From: Symplocastrum torsivum CPER-KK1
Lineage (GTDB): Bacteria > Cyanobacteriota > Cyanobacteriia > Cyanobacteriales > Coleofasciculaceae
Reading direction: 5' to 3'
DNA: 60,406 bases
Assembly (NCBI GenBank): GCA_019358875.1
Contig: JAHHIF010000044.1
Coordinates: forward strand, 1 to 60,406
Under the pieces are notes generated by a model. It did no database searches. It saw nothing but the letters and a program-made list of their open reading frames with translations, and was not told the DNA's origin. The position numbers and the translations under genes are program-made. Shown piece after piece: positions 26,207 to 34,591 of this stretch. How positions within the stretch are numbered: the stretch's first letter is position 1; every line of letters begins with the position of its first letter.

Positions 26207-27598
26207 ATGTTAGCCAAAATTAACTATAAGTTCCTCTTCGCTGCAGCTCTTTCTTTTGCATTAATTAATAGTATCAATATTCAGTTATCTAGTAATAATT
26301 CAGAAGCACTGCTGGATATCAGCAACGAAGTTTTTGCAAAAAGTAGCTCATCTTCTTCGCGCTCCAGTAGTTCTAGTAGTTCTAGCCGTTCGTCCTCTTC
26401 AAGCTCTAGTTCCCGCAGTTCCAGCAGCAGTTCATCTGGAAAACCTTCATCCGCTTCCAGCTCAAGTTCCAGCCGTTCAACTCCGAAGGATTCCTCTTCA
26501 AGCTCCAGTACGACTCCTAGTCGGGCAAGCGCCGGACGTACAGGAGGAAGAGCAAGCGGCGGTTCATTCCAGAAACCAACACCGTCCCAGGCTCCGGTGC
26601 GCTCTAGTATAACAACTAATCCCAAACAGACTAGCTTGCCTCAAAATAAACCCATCAGCCCTGTTAGGCAACAACCTGTGATTGTGCCAAGACACGTCGA
26701 TGTTGATATTGAGATAGAGAACGAAGACGAAGACTACAACCCGAATCAAATTGCGCCAAATCCCTCAACAGCAGGTTCAACAACTAATACAGCTCCGTCT
26801 TCTGAGTCAAATTCCAACAGCAATTCTAGTAATTTATCCGAGTCAAATTCGGACAGCAATTCTAGTAATTTATCCAACTCGAATGGCTCATCTGATGATT
26901 TTTGGTCGGTAGTTGTGGGATGGGGAATCATCGGTTTCATGATCCTAGGGCTATCAGCAGGAATTGTCCTTTTGGTTTATTTCATCCTGAAGCAGAAAAA
27001 ACGGAGTACTGCTGCTAATGAGCAAGACAATGATGTTGTAACTGTTAGCACGTTACAGGTGGCGCTTTTGGGGACAACCCAAGGGCTTCAATCGGAGCTA
27101 TCTGAACTGACGCTTACGGCTGATACTGAGACTACTCTCGGACTAATACAGTTATTACAAGAATCAGCGTTGGTACTGCTACGGAACTCTGAGAGCTGGA
27201 CGCATGTTCTAGCGAGTTCACAAACTGTTCAAAGTCGGGAGGAAGCGGAAGTTCTATTTAAGAAACTCTCGCTCCAGAAGCGGAGTAAATTCAGTGCGGA
27301 AACCCTTACAAATGTGGGTGGACGAGTGAACCGTAGGGATGCAGTTAACTTTGATCGTTATGAGGCTTCAGCGGATTATATTGTCGTGACGTTACTAGTC
27401 GGTACGGCAGATGACAAACCTTTATTTGGTGATGTCCGCTCGGTAGAGACACTGAAGGAAGCTTTGGAAAAATTAGGCTCAATGCCATCTGACTATCTGA
27501 TGGTGTTTGAGTTGCTCTGGAGTCCTCAGGCAGAGGAAGACAGCCTGAGCTACGATGACTTATTGAGCCACTATACAGATATGATTCAGATTGTGTGA
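26207..27598 (+). CDS. DUF1517 membrane protein B (Ser-rich N-terminal region)
   Basis: This is a second paralogue of 463 residues. After a hydrophobic N-terminal segment (FLFAAALSFALINS) comes a long serine-rich stretch (about residues 45-100), then a Pro/Thr/Gln-rich linker and acidic Ser/Asn repeats before a membrane span (SVVVGWGIIGFMILGLSAGIVLLVYFIL). The DUF1517 domain follows and is close to that of protein A (VTVSTLQVALLG, RSKFSAETLTNVGG, YIVVTLLVGTAD). Serine is written with mixed TCN and AGY codons. It is 42 bases upstream of the third paralogue and likely shares its transcript. Confidence 0.83.
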   Translation: MLAKINYKFLFAAALSFALINSINIQLSSNNSEALLDISNEVFAKSSSSSSRSSSSSSSSRSSSSSSSSRSSSSSSSGKPSSASSSSSSRSTPKDSSSSSSTTPSRASAGRTGGRASGGSFQKPTPSQAPVRSSITTNPKQTSLPQNKPISPVRQQPVIVPRHVDVDIEIENEDEDYNPNQIAPNPSTAGSTTNTAPSSESNSNSNSSNLSESNSDSNSSNLSNSNGSSDDFWSVVVGWGIIGFMILGLSAGIVLLVYFILKQKKRSTAANEQDNDVVTVSTLQVALLGTTQGLQSELSELTLTADTETTLGLIQLLQESALVLLRNSESWTHVLASSQTVQSREEAEVLFKKLSLQKRSKFSAETLTNVGGRVNRRDAVNFDRYEASADYIVVTLLVGTADDKPLFGDVRSVETLKEALEKLGSMPSDYLMVFELLWSPQAEEDSLSYDDLLSHYTDMIQIV

Positions 27599-27640
27599 AG
27601 AGACTTGGATTGGAGTTTGGCAACAGGAGCCGCCTATTTC

Positions 27641-28225
27641 ATGGAAAATGAACTCGATAACAATATTGTCACTGTCAGCAAGCTCCAGATTGCCTTGCGT
27701 AGTTCTGCTCGTTCTCTTCAATCTGAACTATCTGAACTCACTTTGAAAGCTGATACAGAAACGATAGAAGGGTTAAGGCAGTTACTAGAAGCTTCTGCAC
27801 AAGTACTATTAAACTATTCTGAGAGCTGGACTCATGTCTTGGGGCGATCGCATACGATTCCCAGTCGTGAGGAAGCCGAAATCGTATTTAACAAGCTTTC
27901 TCTTGAGGAACGCAGTAAGTTCAGCGCTGAAACACTGACTAACGTGGGTGGCGAAATCCGGCAGCACCCCGTAGTCGAACCTGACCCCACTGAAGGGCCA
28001 GCCGCTTACATTGTGGTAACGTTACTGGTTGGGACAGCGGATGATCGACCGTTATTTGCTCAACTTGACTCGGCACAAGCCGTGCAGGATGTGCTGAAGA
28101 AATTAGCATCGATGCGAACTGACTATTTGATGGTGTTTGAGTTGCTTTGGACTCCTCAAGTAGAAACCGATACACTCACTGAAGCAGAGCTAGCGACAGA
28201 GTACGCTGATTTAGTGGCAATCTGA
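27641..28225 (+). CDS. DUF1517-only protein C, no membrane segment
   Basis: This third paralogue consists of the DUF1517 domain alone (194 residues: VTVSKLQIALRSS, LLEASAQVLLNYSESWTHVL, RSKFSAETLTNVGG, YIVVTLLVGTADDRPLF). It lacks signal peptide, low-complexity region and membrane span, so it should be cytoplasmic. The ATG at 27641 is preferred to a TTG at 27605 because AGGAG lies upstream at a workable distance and paralogue similarity starts there. It follows gene B by 42 bases and probably interacts with A or B through the shared domain. Confidence 0.8.
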   Translation: MENELDNNIVTVSKLQIALRSSARSLQSELSELTLKADTETIEGLRQLLEASAQVLLNYSESWTHVLGRSHTIPSREEAEIVFNKLSLEERSKFSAETLTNVGGEIRQHPVVEPDPTEGPAAYIVVTLLVGTADDRPLFAQLDSAQAVQDVLKKLASMRTDYLMVFELLWTPQVETDTLTEAELATEYADLVAI

Positions 28226-28255
28226 AGGAATCAAGTTAGTGACTGATTCCTTCAG
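28222..28255. other. Perfect 12-bp hairpin at the DUF1517 C stop codon
   Basis: CTGAAGGAATCA and TGATTCCTTCAG flank a 10-base loop, with the stop codon inside the left arm. It may protect the 3' end of the transcript. Confidence 0.6.
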
Positions 28256-28287
28256 GGGAAAGGAGTGCATGGCTTCTTTCCCCTTTG
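28254..28287 (+). terminator. Terminator after the DUF1517 genes
   Basis: GGGGAAAG and CTTTCCCC form a stem around a 13-base loop, followed by TTTGTCTT. It lies just beyond a second, separate 12-bp hairpin. Confidence 0.6.
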
Positions 28288-28412
28288 TCTTGGTGCGATC
28301 GCTCTGTACAACAGAAGGAAACTTCTACTGTAGAACGGGTAAGAGGCGATCGCATTTCATCAGCAATGAGCGAAAGCGCTACACCGACGCATCACTTTCG
28401 CTCGAAACCTAC

Positions 28413-30833
28413 CTACCGATGTGCGTGTTCCTCCAGAATCTTCTGCGCCCGTGGCTTATAGATTAGATGGAACAACGTCTCAATGTAACGCATGATATCT
28501 TCACGGTTTTCCTTGGAATTGTAGTTCCAGAATCCATAAATCCGCGCCAACGACAGTAGTCGGGTTGTGTGAATCTTCCAGGTGTAAGTACTGTAGACCC
28601 GCTCTATTCCCTGATGAGCAATTTCTTCCCAGTAACTCGGATTTTGGTCACACTTGGAGACAAAATCCAGAATCTTCTGAGCCATCTCTTCCAACTGAGT
28701 GGGGTTGATTAAGAAGCCGTTCTTCTTGTCTTGAATAATCTCCAATGGTCCACCAAACTGCGTACCGAAGGTTGGTACACCAGAAATCATTGCCTCCAAA
28801 ATTGTTAGACCGAACGCTTCAAACAGTGCGGGTTGAACGAAAACACCTTGATGGTCAGCAATGACGCGATAAATTTCGCCTGAATCACTCTTAGCTAGAC
28901 GGACACCCAGCCAGCGGAATTTACCATTTAGATCGTATTGTTCAAGCAAGCGATAGAGCTTGACAATTTCGTCTTTTTCTTCGTTGTCAGTTGATTCCTC
29001 AACACGCAACTTCCCGGCGACGATAATTAGGTTACAACGCTCCTGCAAGGCTTCGCTCTTACCAAAGCATTCTACTAAACCTGTTAGGTTCTTAATCCGG
29101 TCAAGACGCGCCATTGAGAAGATAGGGCGCTTGCTAGGATCATCGAGGGTGCCATAAACCTGAGATGGGTCTTCTAACGTAAAGAGCAGTTCTTCAAGCC
29201 GTTCACGAGCATCCGGTATCCGATCTTCTTCACGAGTGTAGGGGAAGTAAACAGTCTCATTTACTCCTGGTGGCACAACGTTGAACTTGGGAGAGAACAG
29301 TTCAATTCCATCCACAACATGATAAAGCTCTGGCATTGTGAAACACTTGTAGGACTCATACTGACCAATGCTGTCCGGCGTTCCGACAATTTCTTGATAG
29401 GTACTGCTGATGACGAAATTCGCTGCATTCATCGCAATCAAGTCAGCGGTGAAGTGCAGCGAGAAGTGGTATTTGTCTTCTAAATCTTGCCAGTAGAGGT
29501 TACTGAACAGGTATTTGGATTTTTCCAAAGCATGGGCAACATTACACTGGGTCACCTTCAATCGGCGGGCAAGCAGGAAGGCAACCAAGTTGCCATCAGA
29601 ATAGTTACCGACAATTAAGTCAGGTTGACCTTGGAATTCTGCTAGGAGTTCTTTTTCTGCATCGATCGCGTAGGTTTCCAGATATGGCCAAATCTCAAAT
29701 CGTGAAATCCACTCCTGGGTCATTTTGGGATTAAATTCTCGGAATGGTACCCGCAAAATCCAAGCATTATCAGTGCCGTGTACTTTTTCCAGGCGTTCGT
29801 TACAGCGTGTGCCATCACTGTTGGCAATGAGACGGCTAAGGATAATGACCTTGGGTTCAACTCCCAATCCTTCCAATCCCGCGAGTTTAATGTCCTCTTG
29901 CAGTTGCTTTTCTAAACTCCGTGCTTGGTCAAGGACGTAGACAACCTGGCCGCCCGTATCCGGACGCCCTAAGACACCTTCTTGCCCAAACCAACCGTGG
30001 ATTGAGACGAGGACAATCCGAAAGATCATCGGGATGCGGGAGATGAATCGTTCAAGCCCCTCGTCAGCAGGGGAGTCGATCAGTTCATCAAGAATTTCCA
30101 AAGTTTCCCTGACTCGATAGGCAGTATTACCCCAGCCTGCTTCAAAGCCCATTTCTTGCAGCTTGTAGCGAAATTCTTCGTAAGGTTCCTGTTCTGGGCG
30201 ATCGCTGACAAACGCCAAAGCCCGTTTTACCTGATCTGAGAGTTGCTGCTGGTTCTTAATCCGCCCGTTAATCAGTAGCTGAGTACCGTGAAACTGATGG
30301 AGACTTAAGAAGTTATACAAAGACTCCAGCCACTCGCGAGGGTCTTGAAATAATTTACTGGAGAGAAAGCGGTTGAGGAAGCGGACTCCTTTACCGATAT
30401 TTTTGGGATCGCGAATGGTTGGGGTGTAGTCGTAAAAGGGACGGAAATCAAGTTCGAGGAGATCACCTTCATTGGGATGGTGACGGTTGACCAAGCGATC
30501 GCGTAAATCTAACAGTTCTTGCACGCTCACTGGCTCAACTGTCAAGTCTTCAAAGACTCGGAAAACTTCCTGGGAGGCAATTTTGGGTCGGATGATCAAG
30601 TAGAGGGTTTCGTCCTCCTTAATGATTTCCTGGGTGTAATACACCAGTTGTCCTAGATGAGACGACTGATAAAAATATTCCGGTTTCTTGTGGCTGGTGC
30701 AGTATTCAGAAAAAGCGGTAATAATGTCGTTTCGCAGTAGATACTTGGTTTCCGAGTTGCGTAACTGTCTGGCAAATTGCCGTAAATCACTTCTCTCGTC
30801 ACTATCAATAACATCCTGGATCAGATTGATCAT
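28413..30833 (-). CDS. susA: Sucrose synthase
   Basis: Sucrose synthase reversibly converts sucrose and UDP (or ADP) to fructose and UDP- or ADP-glucose; in filamentous cyanobacteria it mainly cleaves sucrose and feeds polysaccharide synthesis. The 806 residues equal the length of characterised cyanobacterial SusA. The N-terminal regulatory region (residues 1-270) lacks the plant phosphorylation site. The GT-B catalytic core begins HGWFGQEGVLGRPDTGGQVVYVLDQ and contains NYSDGNLVA, FSMARLDRIKNLTGLVE and the donor-binding E-x7-E in EAFGLTILEAM. Start ATG 30833 has GGAG just upstream. It is convergent with the DUF1517 genes. Confidence 0.96.
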   Translation of the reverse strand: MINLIQDVIDSDERSDLRQFARQLRNSETKYLLRNDIITAFSEYCTSHKKPEYFYQSSHLGQLVYYTQEIIKEDETLYLIIRPKIASQEVFRVFEDLTVEPVSVQELLDLRDRLVNRHHPNEGDLLELDFRPFYDYTPTIRDPKNIGKGVRFLNRFLSSKLFQDPREWLESLYNFLSLHQFHGTQLLINGRIKNQQQLSDQVKRALAFVSDRPEQEPYEEFRYKLQEMGFEAGWGNTAYRVRETLEILDELIDSPADEGLERFISRIPMIFRIVLVSIHGWFGQEGVLGRPDTGGQVVYVLDQARSLEKQLQEDIKLAGLEGLGVEPKVIILSRLIANSDGTRCNERLEKVHGTDNAWILRVPFREFNPKMTQEWISRFEIWPYLETYAIDAEKELLAEFQGQPDLIVGNYSDGNLVAFLLARRLKVTQCNVAHALEKSKYLFSNLYWQDLEDKYHFSLHFTADLIAMNAANFVISSTYQEIVGTPDSIGQYESYKCFTMPELYHVVDGIELFSPKFNVVPPGVNETVYFPYTREEDRIPDARERLEELLFTLEDPSQVYGTLDDPSKRPIFSMARLDRIKNLTGLVECFGKSEALQERCNLIIVAGKLRVEESTDNEEKDEIVKLYRLLEQYDLNGKFRWLGVRLAKSDSGEIYRVIADHQGVFVQPALFEAFGLTILEAMISGVPTFGTQFGGPLEIIQDKKNGFLINPTQLEEMAQKILDFVSKCDQNPSYWEEIAHQGIERVYSTYTWKIHTTRLLSLARIYGFWNYNSKENREDIMRYIETLFHLIYKPRAQKILEEHAHR

Positions 30834-30944
30834 TGCAACTCCCAAAAAGTAAATTGAACGGTACTGACAACAATTTTTAGAACCTGTTGTCAGGAAGATT
30901 TATTCCCTGAGGTGTAGATAGGCACACGTCAACACGGACAACGC

Positions 30945-32468
30945 TTACAAAGTGTAAAGTTGCCCGTATTTTTGTCGGATGTAACGAATGAATGGCTCGA
31001 TGCGTAGATTAGCACCAGTGACGCCCCTGATCAGTTCAGTTGCCGTATATTTGCAACCGTGTTGATAGATTTTATCTTTCAACCAATTATGTAGTGTAAT
31101 ACAGTGTCCCTGCTCTATCTCCGTTAAGATTTCTGAATGAGATTGGAGTGCCGCTTCAAAAAACTGTGCGCTCATTAAGTTACCAAGGGTGTAGCCTTGG
31201 AACATCCCCCCTATTTGACCAGTGTACCAATGAACATCCTGTAATACACCATCAGTGTCACTTTCTGGAACAATTCCTAAGTCAGAGCGATAGCGTTCGT
31301 TCCAAGCTTCTGGGAGGTCTTTTACATCCAGACTTCCTTCTAGCATTTGCAATTCCAAGTCGAAGCGAATCATGACGTGGAGGTTGTAGGTTACCTCATC
31401 AGCATCGGTACGAATTAGCGATCGCCCAACTTTATTGATCGCTCGGTAGAAGGTATCAAGCGATACATCACCTAATTGCTTGGGGAAGGTGCTTTGCAGT
31501 TGGGAGTAGAAGAATTTCCAGAAGCCGATACTTCGTCCCACCATGTTTTCCCAAAGCCGTGATTGGCTCTCGTGGACACCTGAAGAGGTACCAGCGGCGA
31601 GAAGTGTGCCTTCATAGTTCTGATTAATCCCCTGTTCATATAAGGCATGACCCATCTCATGGATCGTGCTAAAGAGTGCCTGACTCAAGTCATTCTCGTA
31701 GACACGGGTAGTAATTCGCACATCACCGATCGAAAAATTGGTCATGAAGGGGTGGTGAGTTTTGTCTTGCCGTCCCCGATGGAAGTCATAACCTAATTGC
31801 TCAATCAGTTTGAGGCTAAATTCGAGTTGCTGAGCTTCTGGGTAGAACTGGGATAAGAAGCTATCATCAAAGGGTTTTTGGGACGTAATCGCTTCAACAA
31901 TTGGCACCAGTTCCAGACGCAATTCGGCAAAAAGCGATCGCAAAAATGAAGCTTTCATGCCGTAGTCAGCAAAGTCAATTAAGGGGTCAGCGATATGCTC
32001 ATAACCAGGGAAAAAGTTTGCCAGTTCGCGGCTGAGGTCAAGCGTTTTTTCCAAATGAGGCTGCACAAGCGCGAAGTCATTGCGAGGTCTCGCCATTGCC
32101 CAAGCTTCATAGGATTGGGTCCGATGCATTGAGAACTTTGCCATAAATTCCGCTGGCACCCGCACCGCTGTCTCGTACTTTATCCTCGTAATACGGATCA
32201 GACTAGCTTCATCTGAGTCATAAGGAAGACTTTCTTCTAAGGGACGTAAATCTTCTAATAACTGACCAATTGACGGCTCAGTAAATTTGCTATGAGATAT
32301 TTGTTGTAAAGTAGCCAGTTGCCGTCCACGCGCCGCTGCACCACCGGGAGGCATATAAGTTGCCTGATCCCAGTACAAAAGCGAGGCAGCGGCTTCGATG
32401 TCATTAATCTCACTCAGGCGGGTTTTGAGTTCTGAAAGCTTCGGTTCGGTCTTTTCGGTAGTCTGCAT
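30945..32468 (-). CDS. Carboxypeptidase Taq-type (peptidase M32)
   Basis: This zinc metallocarboxypeptidase removes C-terminal residues from peptides in the cytoplasm. The zinc motif HEMGH sits around residue 265, followed by the family segments GTSSGVHESQSRLWENMVGRS and IRTDADEVTYNLHVMIRFDLE. The start at 32468 gives 507 residues, the usual M32 length. An open frame reaches 43 codons further upstream but resembles nothing in the family. It lies about 110 bases upstream of susA on the same strand, with no obvious functional link. Confidence 0.92.
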   Translation of the reverse strand: MQTTEKTEPKLSELKTRLSEINDIEAAASLLYWDQATYMPPGGAAARGRQLATLQQISHSKFTEPSIGQLLEDLRPLEESLPYDSDEASLIRITRIKYETAVRVPAEFMAKFSMHRTQSYEAWAMARPRNDFALVQPHLEKTLDLSRELANFFPGYEHIADPLIDFADYGMKASFLRSLFAELRLELVPIVEAITSQKPFDDSFLSQFYPEAQQLEFSLKLIEQLGYDFHRGRQDKTHHPFMTNFSIGDVRITTRVYENDLSQALFSTIHEMGHALYEQGINQNYEGTLLAAGTSSGVHESQSRLWENMVGRSIGFWKFFYSQLQSTFPKQLGDVSLDTFYRAINKVGRSLIRTDADEVTYNLHVMIRFDLELQMLEGSLDVKDLPEAWNERYRSDLGIVPESDTDGVLQDVHWYTGQIGGMFQGYTLGNLMSAQFFEAALQSHSEILTEIEQGHCITLHNWLKDKIYQHGCKYTATELIRGVTGANLRIEPFIRYIRQKYGQLYTL

Positions 32469-32813
32469 GGTTGGGGATTGAGGCTTAAATACTGGTTTTA
32501 TGTTGTGTGTCGTGTTTCGTAAATTAGTAAATGTACACCTGACAACCGAAAAGGAAAATCTCCCCGACACTGAAGGTGCTTGCAGCTGGGTTGACAACTA
32601 AGCTCTTAGAGTGAGCCTATTAATTTGACGCGACGCTGCAAAGCTTTATCCAGTAGGGAGATGACTAACCCTGACGAGGTTCGCCGTTGGCTAACTGGCT
32701 CACTGCCAGAATCTTCCACAACAAGGGAACTCGGCTAAGTGCTTGGACATCCGGAAATTATTGGAAACTATTATTGTGCCACTAAGAGAGGAAATCCTGC
32801 ACCCGGACGAGTA

Positions 32814-32963
32814 TTAATCTCTTCCACCCTGAATTAAAGCCTGAAACTGCTCATTACCCGGAAGCCTGCCAAAATCTGAGTCTGTTCTTGCCTTCTTTCG
32901 GTATTCATCAGGATTCAGGTCGATAGCGTGTTCTCTTTCCAAAACTTGTTTGGTCAATCTTAT
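32814..32963 (-). pseudogene. C-terminal remnant of a TPR-type protein
   Basis: Fifty codons read as the end of a tetratricopeptide protein: LTKQVLEREHAIDLNPDEY followed by KKARTDSDFGRLPGNEQFQ and a stop. The AIDLNPDEY helix and TDSDF tail are typical of TPR C termini. There is a stop just upstream and no start, so only the tail remains. Confidence 0.6.
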
Positions 32964-33077
32964 CTATGCCAAGCATAACAGCAAGCTTCGTTTTATCAAG
33001 TAGAGTGAGCGTTGGACTAGATAGTTACGAGCAGAGATTAGTGACTGGGGATAGAGAAGGCGAGGTTTTTATCATGA

Positions 33078-33130
33078 CAAACAAAAGGGTTGTCAGGAAA
33101 TCCGTTTACTTCGGATGTTTCTGCCAACCC
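33078..33130 (-). terminator. Long hairpin terminator of hsp20
   Basis: On the minus strand a long imperfect stem opens GGGTTGGCAGAAACATCCG and closes CGGATTTCCTGACAACCC, then TTTTGTTTG follows. It sits about 100 bases past the hsp20 stop. Confidence 0.65.
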
Positions 33131-33236
33131 TAGTGGGTTTGATTTAGGAGTTCTTAAGTGTTTGAGCCATCAGCAACAAGGTGTTGATTTAGTCTGTAGC
33201 TCAATGGCTAACTAACAAGGAAAATGAGCAAGAAGA

Positions 33237-33677
33237 TTAGCCAAGGTTAACTTTGAAGACTTTGTTCTTTTCGTCTTCTGCCTTGGGCATACTCAGGCTC
33301 AAGACACCATTCTTGTAATCAGCCTTTACCTGGTCGTTTTGAACTCGCGCTGGTAAAGGAATCACTCGCTGAAACTTACCATAATGGAATTCTGAGCGAG
33401 TCATACCACTTTGTTCTGTCTTGGTTTTAGACTGACGCTCTTCAGTAACGGCAACGGCTTGCTCGGTTACTCGAATATCGATATCCTTGGCTTTCATGCC
33501 AGGAATTTCTAATCTCAATTCAATGGTGTTTGATGTCTCGTGCATTTCTGCGGCTGGCATGAAAGCAATAGCATTATTACCACCTTCTTCTGTAGAGGTG
33601 AGGCTCTCAAACAGCCGATTCATTTCTCGTTGTAAACTTTCAACTTCCCGGAACGGTTCCCAACGAATGAGTGCCAT
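33237..33677 (-). CDS. hspA: Small heat-shock protein Hsp20 (alpha-crystallin family)
   Basis: This ATP-independent chaperone holds unfolding proteins during heat and light stress. The 146-residue protein opens MALIRWEPFREVESLQREMNRLF, the standard Hsp20 start, followed by the alpha-crystallin domain (residues about 45-140) and ending with ADYKNGVLSLSMPKAE. The C-terminal I-x-I/V motif appears as FKVNL and is weak. Cyanobacterial hspA is heat-induced, often through a 5' UTR thermosensor or CIRCE-like site; no CIRCE palindrome was recognised upstream. Confidence 0.95.
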   Translation of the reverse strand: MALIRWEPFREVESLQREMNRLFESLTSTEEGGNNAIAFMPAAEMHETSNTIELRLEIPGMKAKDIDIRVTEQAVAVTEERQSKTKTEQSGMTRSEFHYGKFQRVIPLPARVQNDQVKADYKNGVLSLSMPKAEDEKNKVFKVNLG

Positions 33678-33871
33678 AATTTATCCCTCCGATAGTGAAA
33701 TTTCCTTACGGTTTAGATCACTTTTTGGGTTCAATTTCAAAGTGACAAAGCTGAGTCATCTATTAATGAATCACTTTGATTTCCTGAACCTTCTATTAAA
33801 GTATCAAAGACACCAAAGTCGAGGGGTTCGGTTCCGCACCAAAGGATTAGGCTAACAACCGTACATTCAAT

Positions 33872-34174
33872 TTAATGATCGTTGAGGTTTTGATAACGGT
33901 AAAAGCTGTAAGCATCAAATAAGGCTCCGACAAGGCTACAGGTGAAGCCAATGACTGTGATTCCCTCAAAGGGACTGCCACTGCCAAAGACAGCGAGAAA
34001 CTTGAGGAGTTGTGTTGTTCCGGCTTGACCTATTGCTTCCAAGCCAGGAACCCAACCGATTACTGAGAGAGTGGCTAACAACACTGTCAGCAGTAGGATC
34101 GGAGCAACAAAGCTCAGCAGGATGGTTAGTACAACGGAACGGAGAAAGTTAGGCAAAATGCTCATAAATTGCAT
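33872..34174 (-). CDS. Small membrane protein of 100 residues
   Basis: Two hydrophobic stretches at about residues 9-40 and 70-90 are separated by a Gly/Pro-rich loop (GWVPGLEAIGQAGTT). A polar tail ending DAYSFYRYQNLNDH follows. The pattern, with GITVIGFTCSLVGALFDAY, looks like a conserved cyanobacterial hypothetical family, but no function is known to me. It lies downstream of mnmG on the same strand. Confidence 0.65.
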   Translation of the reverse strand: MQFMSILPNFLRSVVLTILLSFVAPILLLTVLLATLSVIGWVPGLEAIGQAGTTQLLKFLAVFGSGSPFEGITVIGFTCSLVGALFDAYSFYRYQNLNDH

Positions 34175-34591
34175 TGGACTACAGGTTGAGGGACGTAGGT
34201 ACCTTCATTAAAACTTGCCACTTTCTACAATAGAGGCGATCGCTTCCTATGACTGAAGATGTGAGAAAACTTAAATCTCCATTAAGAATCTTGGTTAAAG
34301 TCCGTGAAACTTACTCATAAACAAGTCCTGACAGCACCATCTTCACTGGCACATTGTTTGCCACTCTCAAGCACTTAAGAAAACACCTTTGGCTGCCACA
34401 ATTGCAGTAACCAATCTTGTTGTATTTCGCACGGAATCTAATCAAGTAGCAGCATTGGAAGACCGCTGCGCTCATCGTAATACACCGCTATCAAAGGGGA
34501 ACAAATGAGACAGAGGTTTACACAGTGATAACATTTCGAGTGGGAAAAATCGGGTGGAATTTATCGCAACACTCGTTAACAGCTAGAAACA
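34175..34591. other. Spacer with a Rieske remnant
   Basis: The only recognisable content is a decayed Rieske oxygenase N-terminal piece on the plus strand (34332-34508). The rest holds no supported gene. Confidence 0.4.
34332..34508 (+). pseudogene. N-terminal remnant of a Rieske-type oxygenase
   Basis: The frame reads WHIVCHSQALKKTPLAATIA and continues LVVFRTESNQVAALEDRCAHRNTPLSKG before stopping. This is the start of the Rieske domain of ring-hydroxylating or pheophorbide/chlorophyllide-type oxygenases, including the first C-x-H iron-sulfur ligands (DRCAHRNTPLS). The second C-x2-H pair and the catalytic domain are absent, and there is no upstream start. Confidence 0.65.

Larger units (their letters stand above)
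32469..33236. other. Spacer between the M32 gene and hsp20
   Basis: The spacer contains a TPR-protein remnant (32814-32963) and a long hairpin acting as a likely hsp20 terminator (33078-33130). No intact gene was seen; a 25-codon frame with ATG at about 32658 is unsupported. Confidence 0.45.

Noticed and set aside
26281..26625. Glu/Leu-rich open frame on the minus strand
   Set aside because: It is the antisense of the Ser-rich tract of DUF1517 protein B; composition bias keeps it open.
33826..33845. GGGGTTCGGTTCCGCACCA resembling a tRNA 3' end
   Set aside because: No matching acceptor, D or anticodon arms are present upstream.
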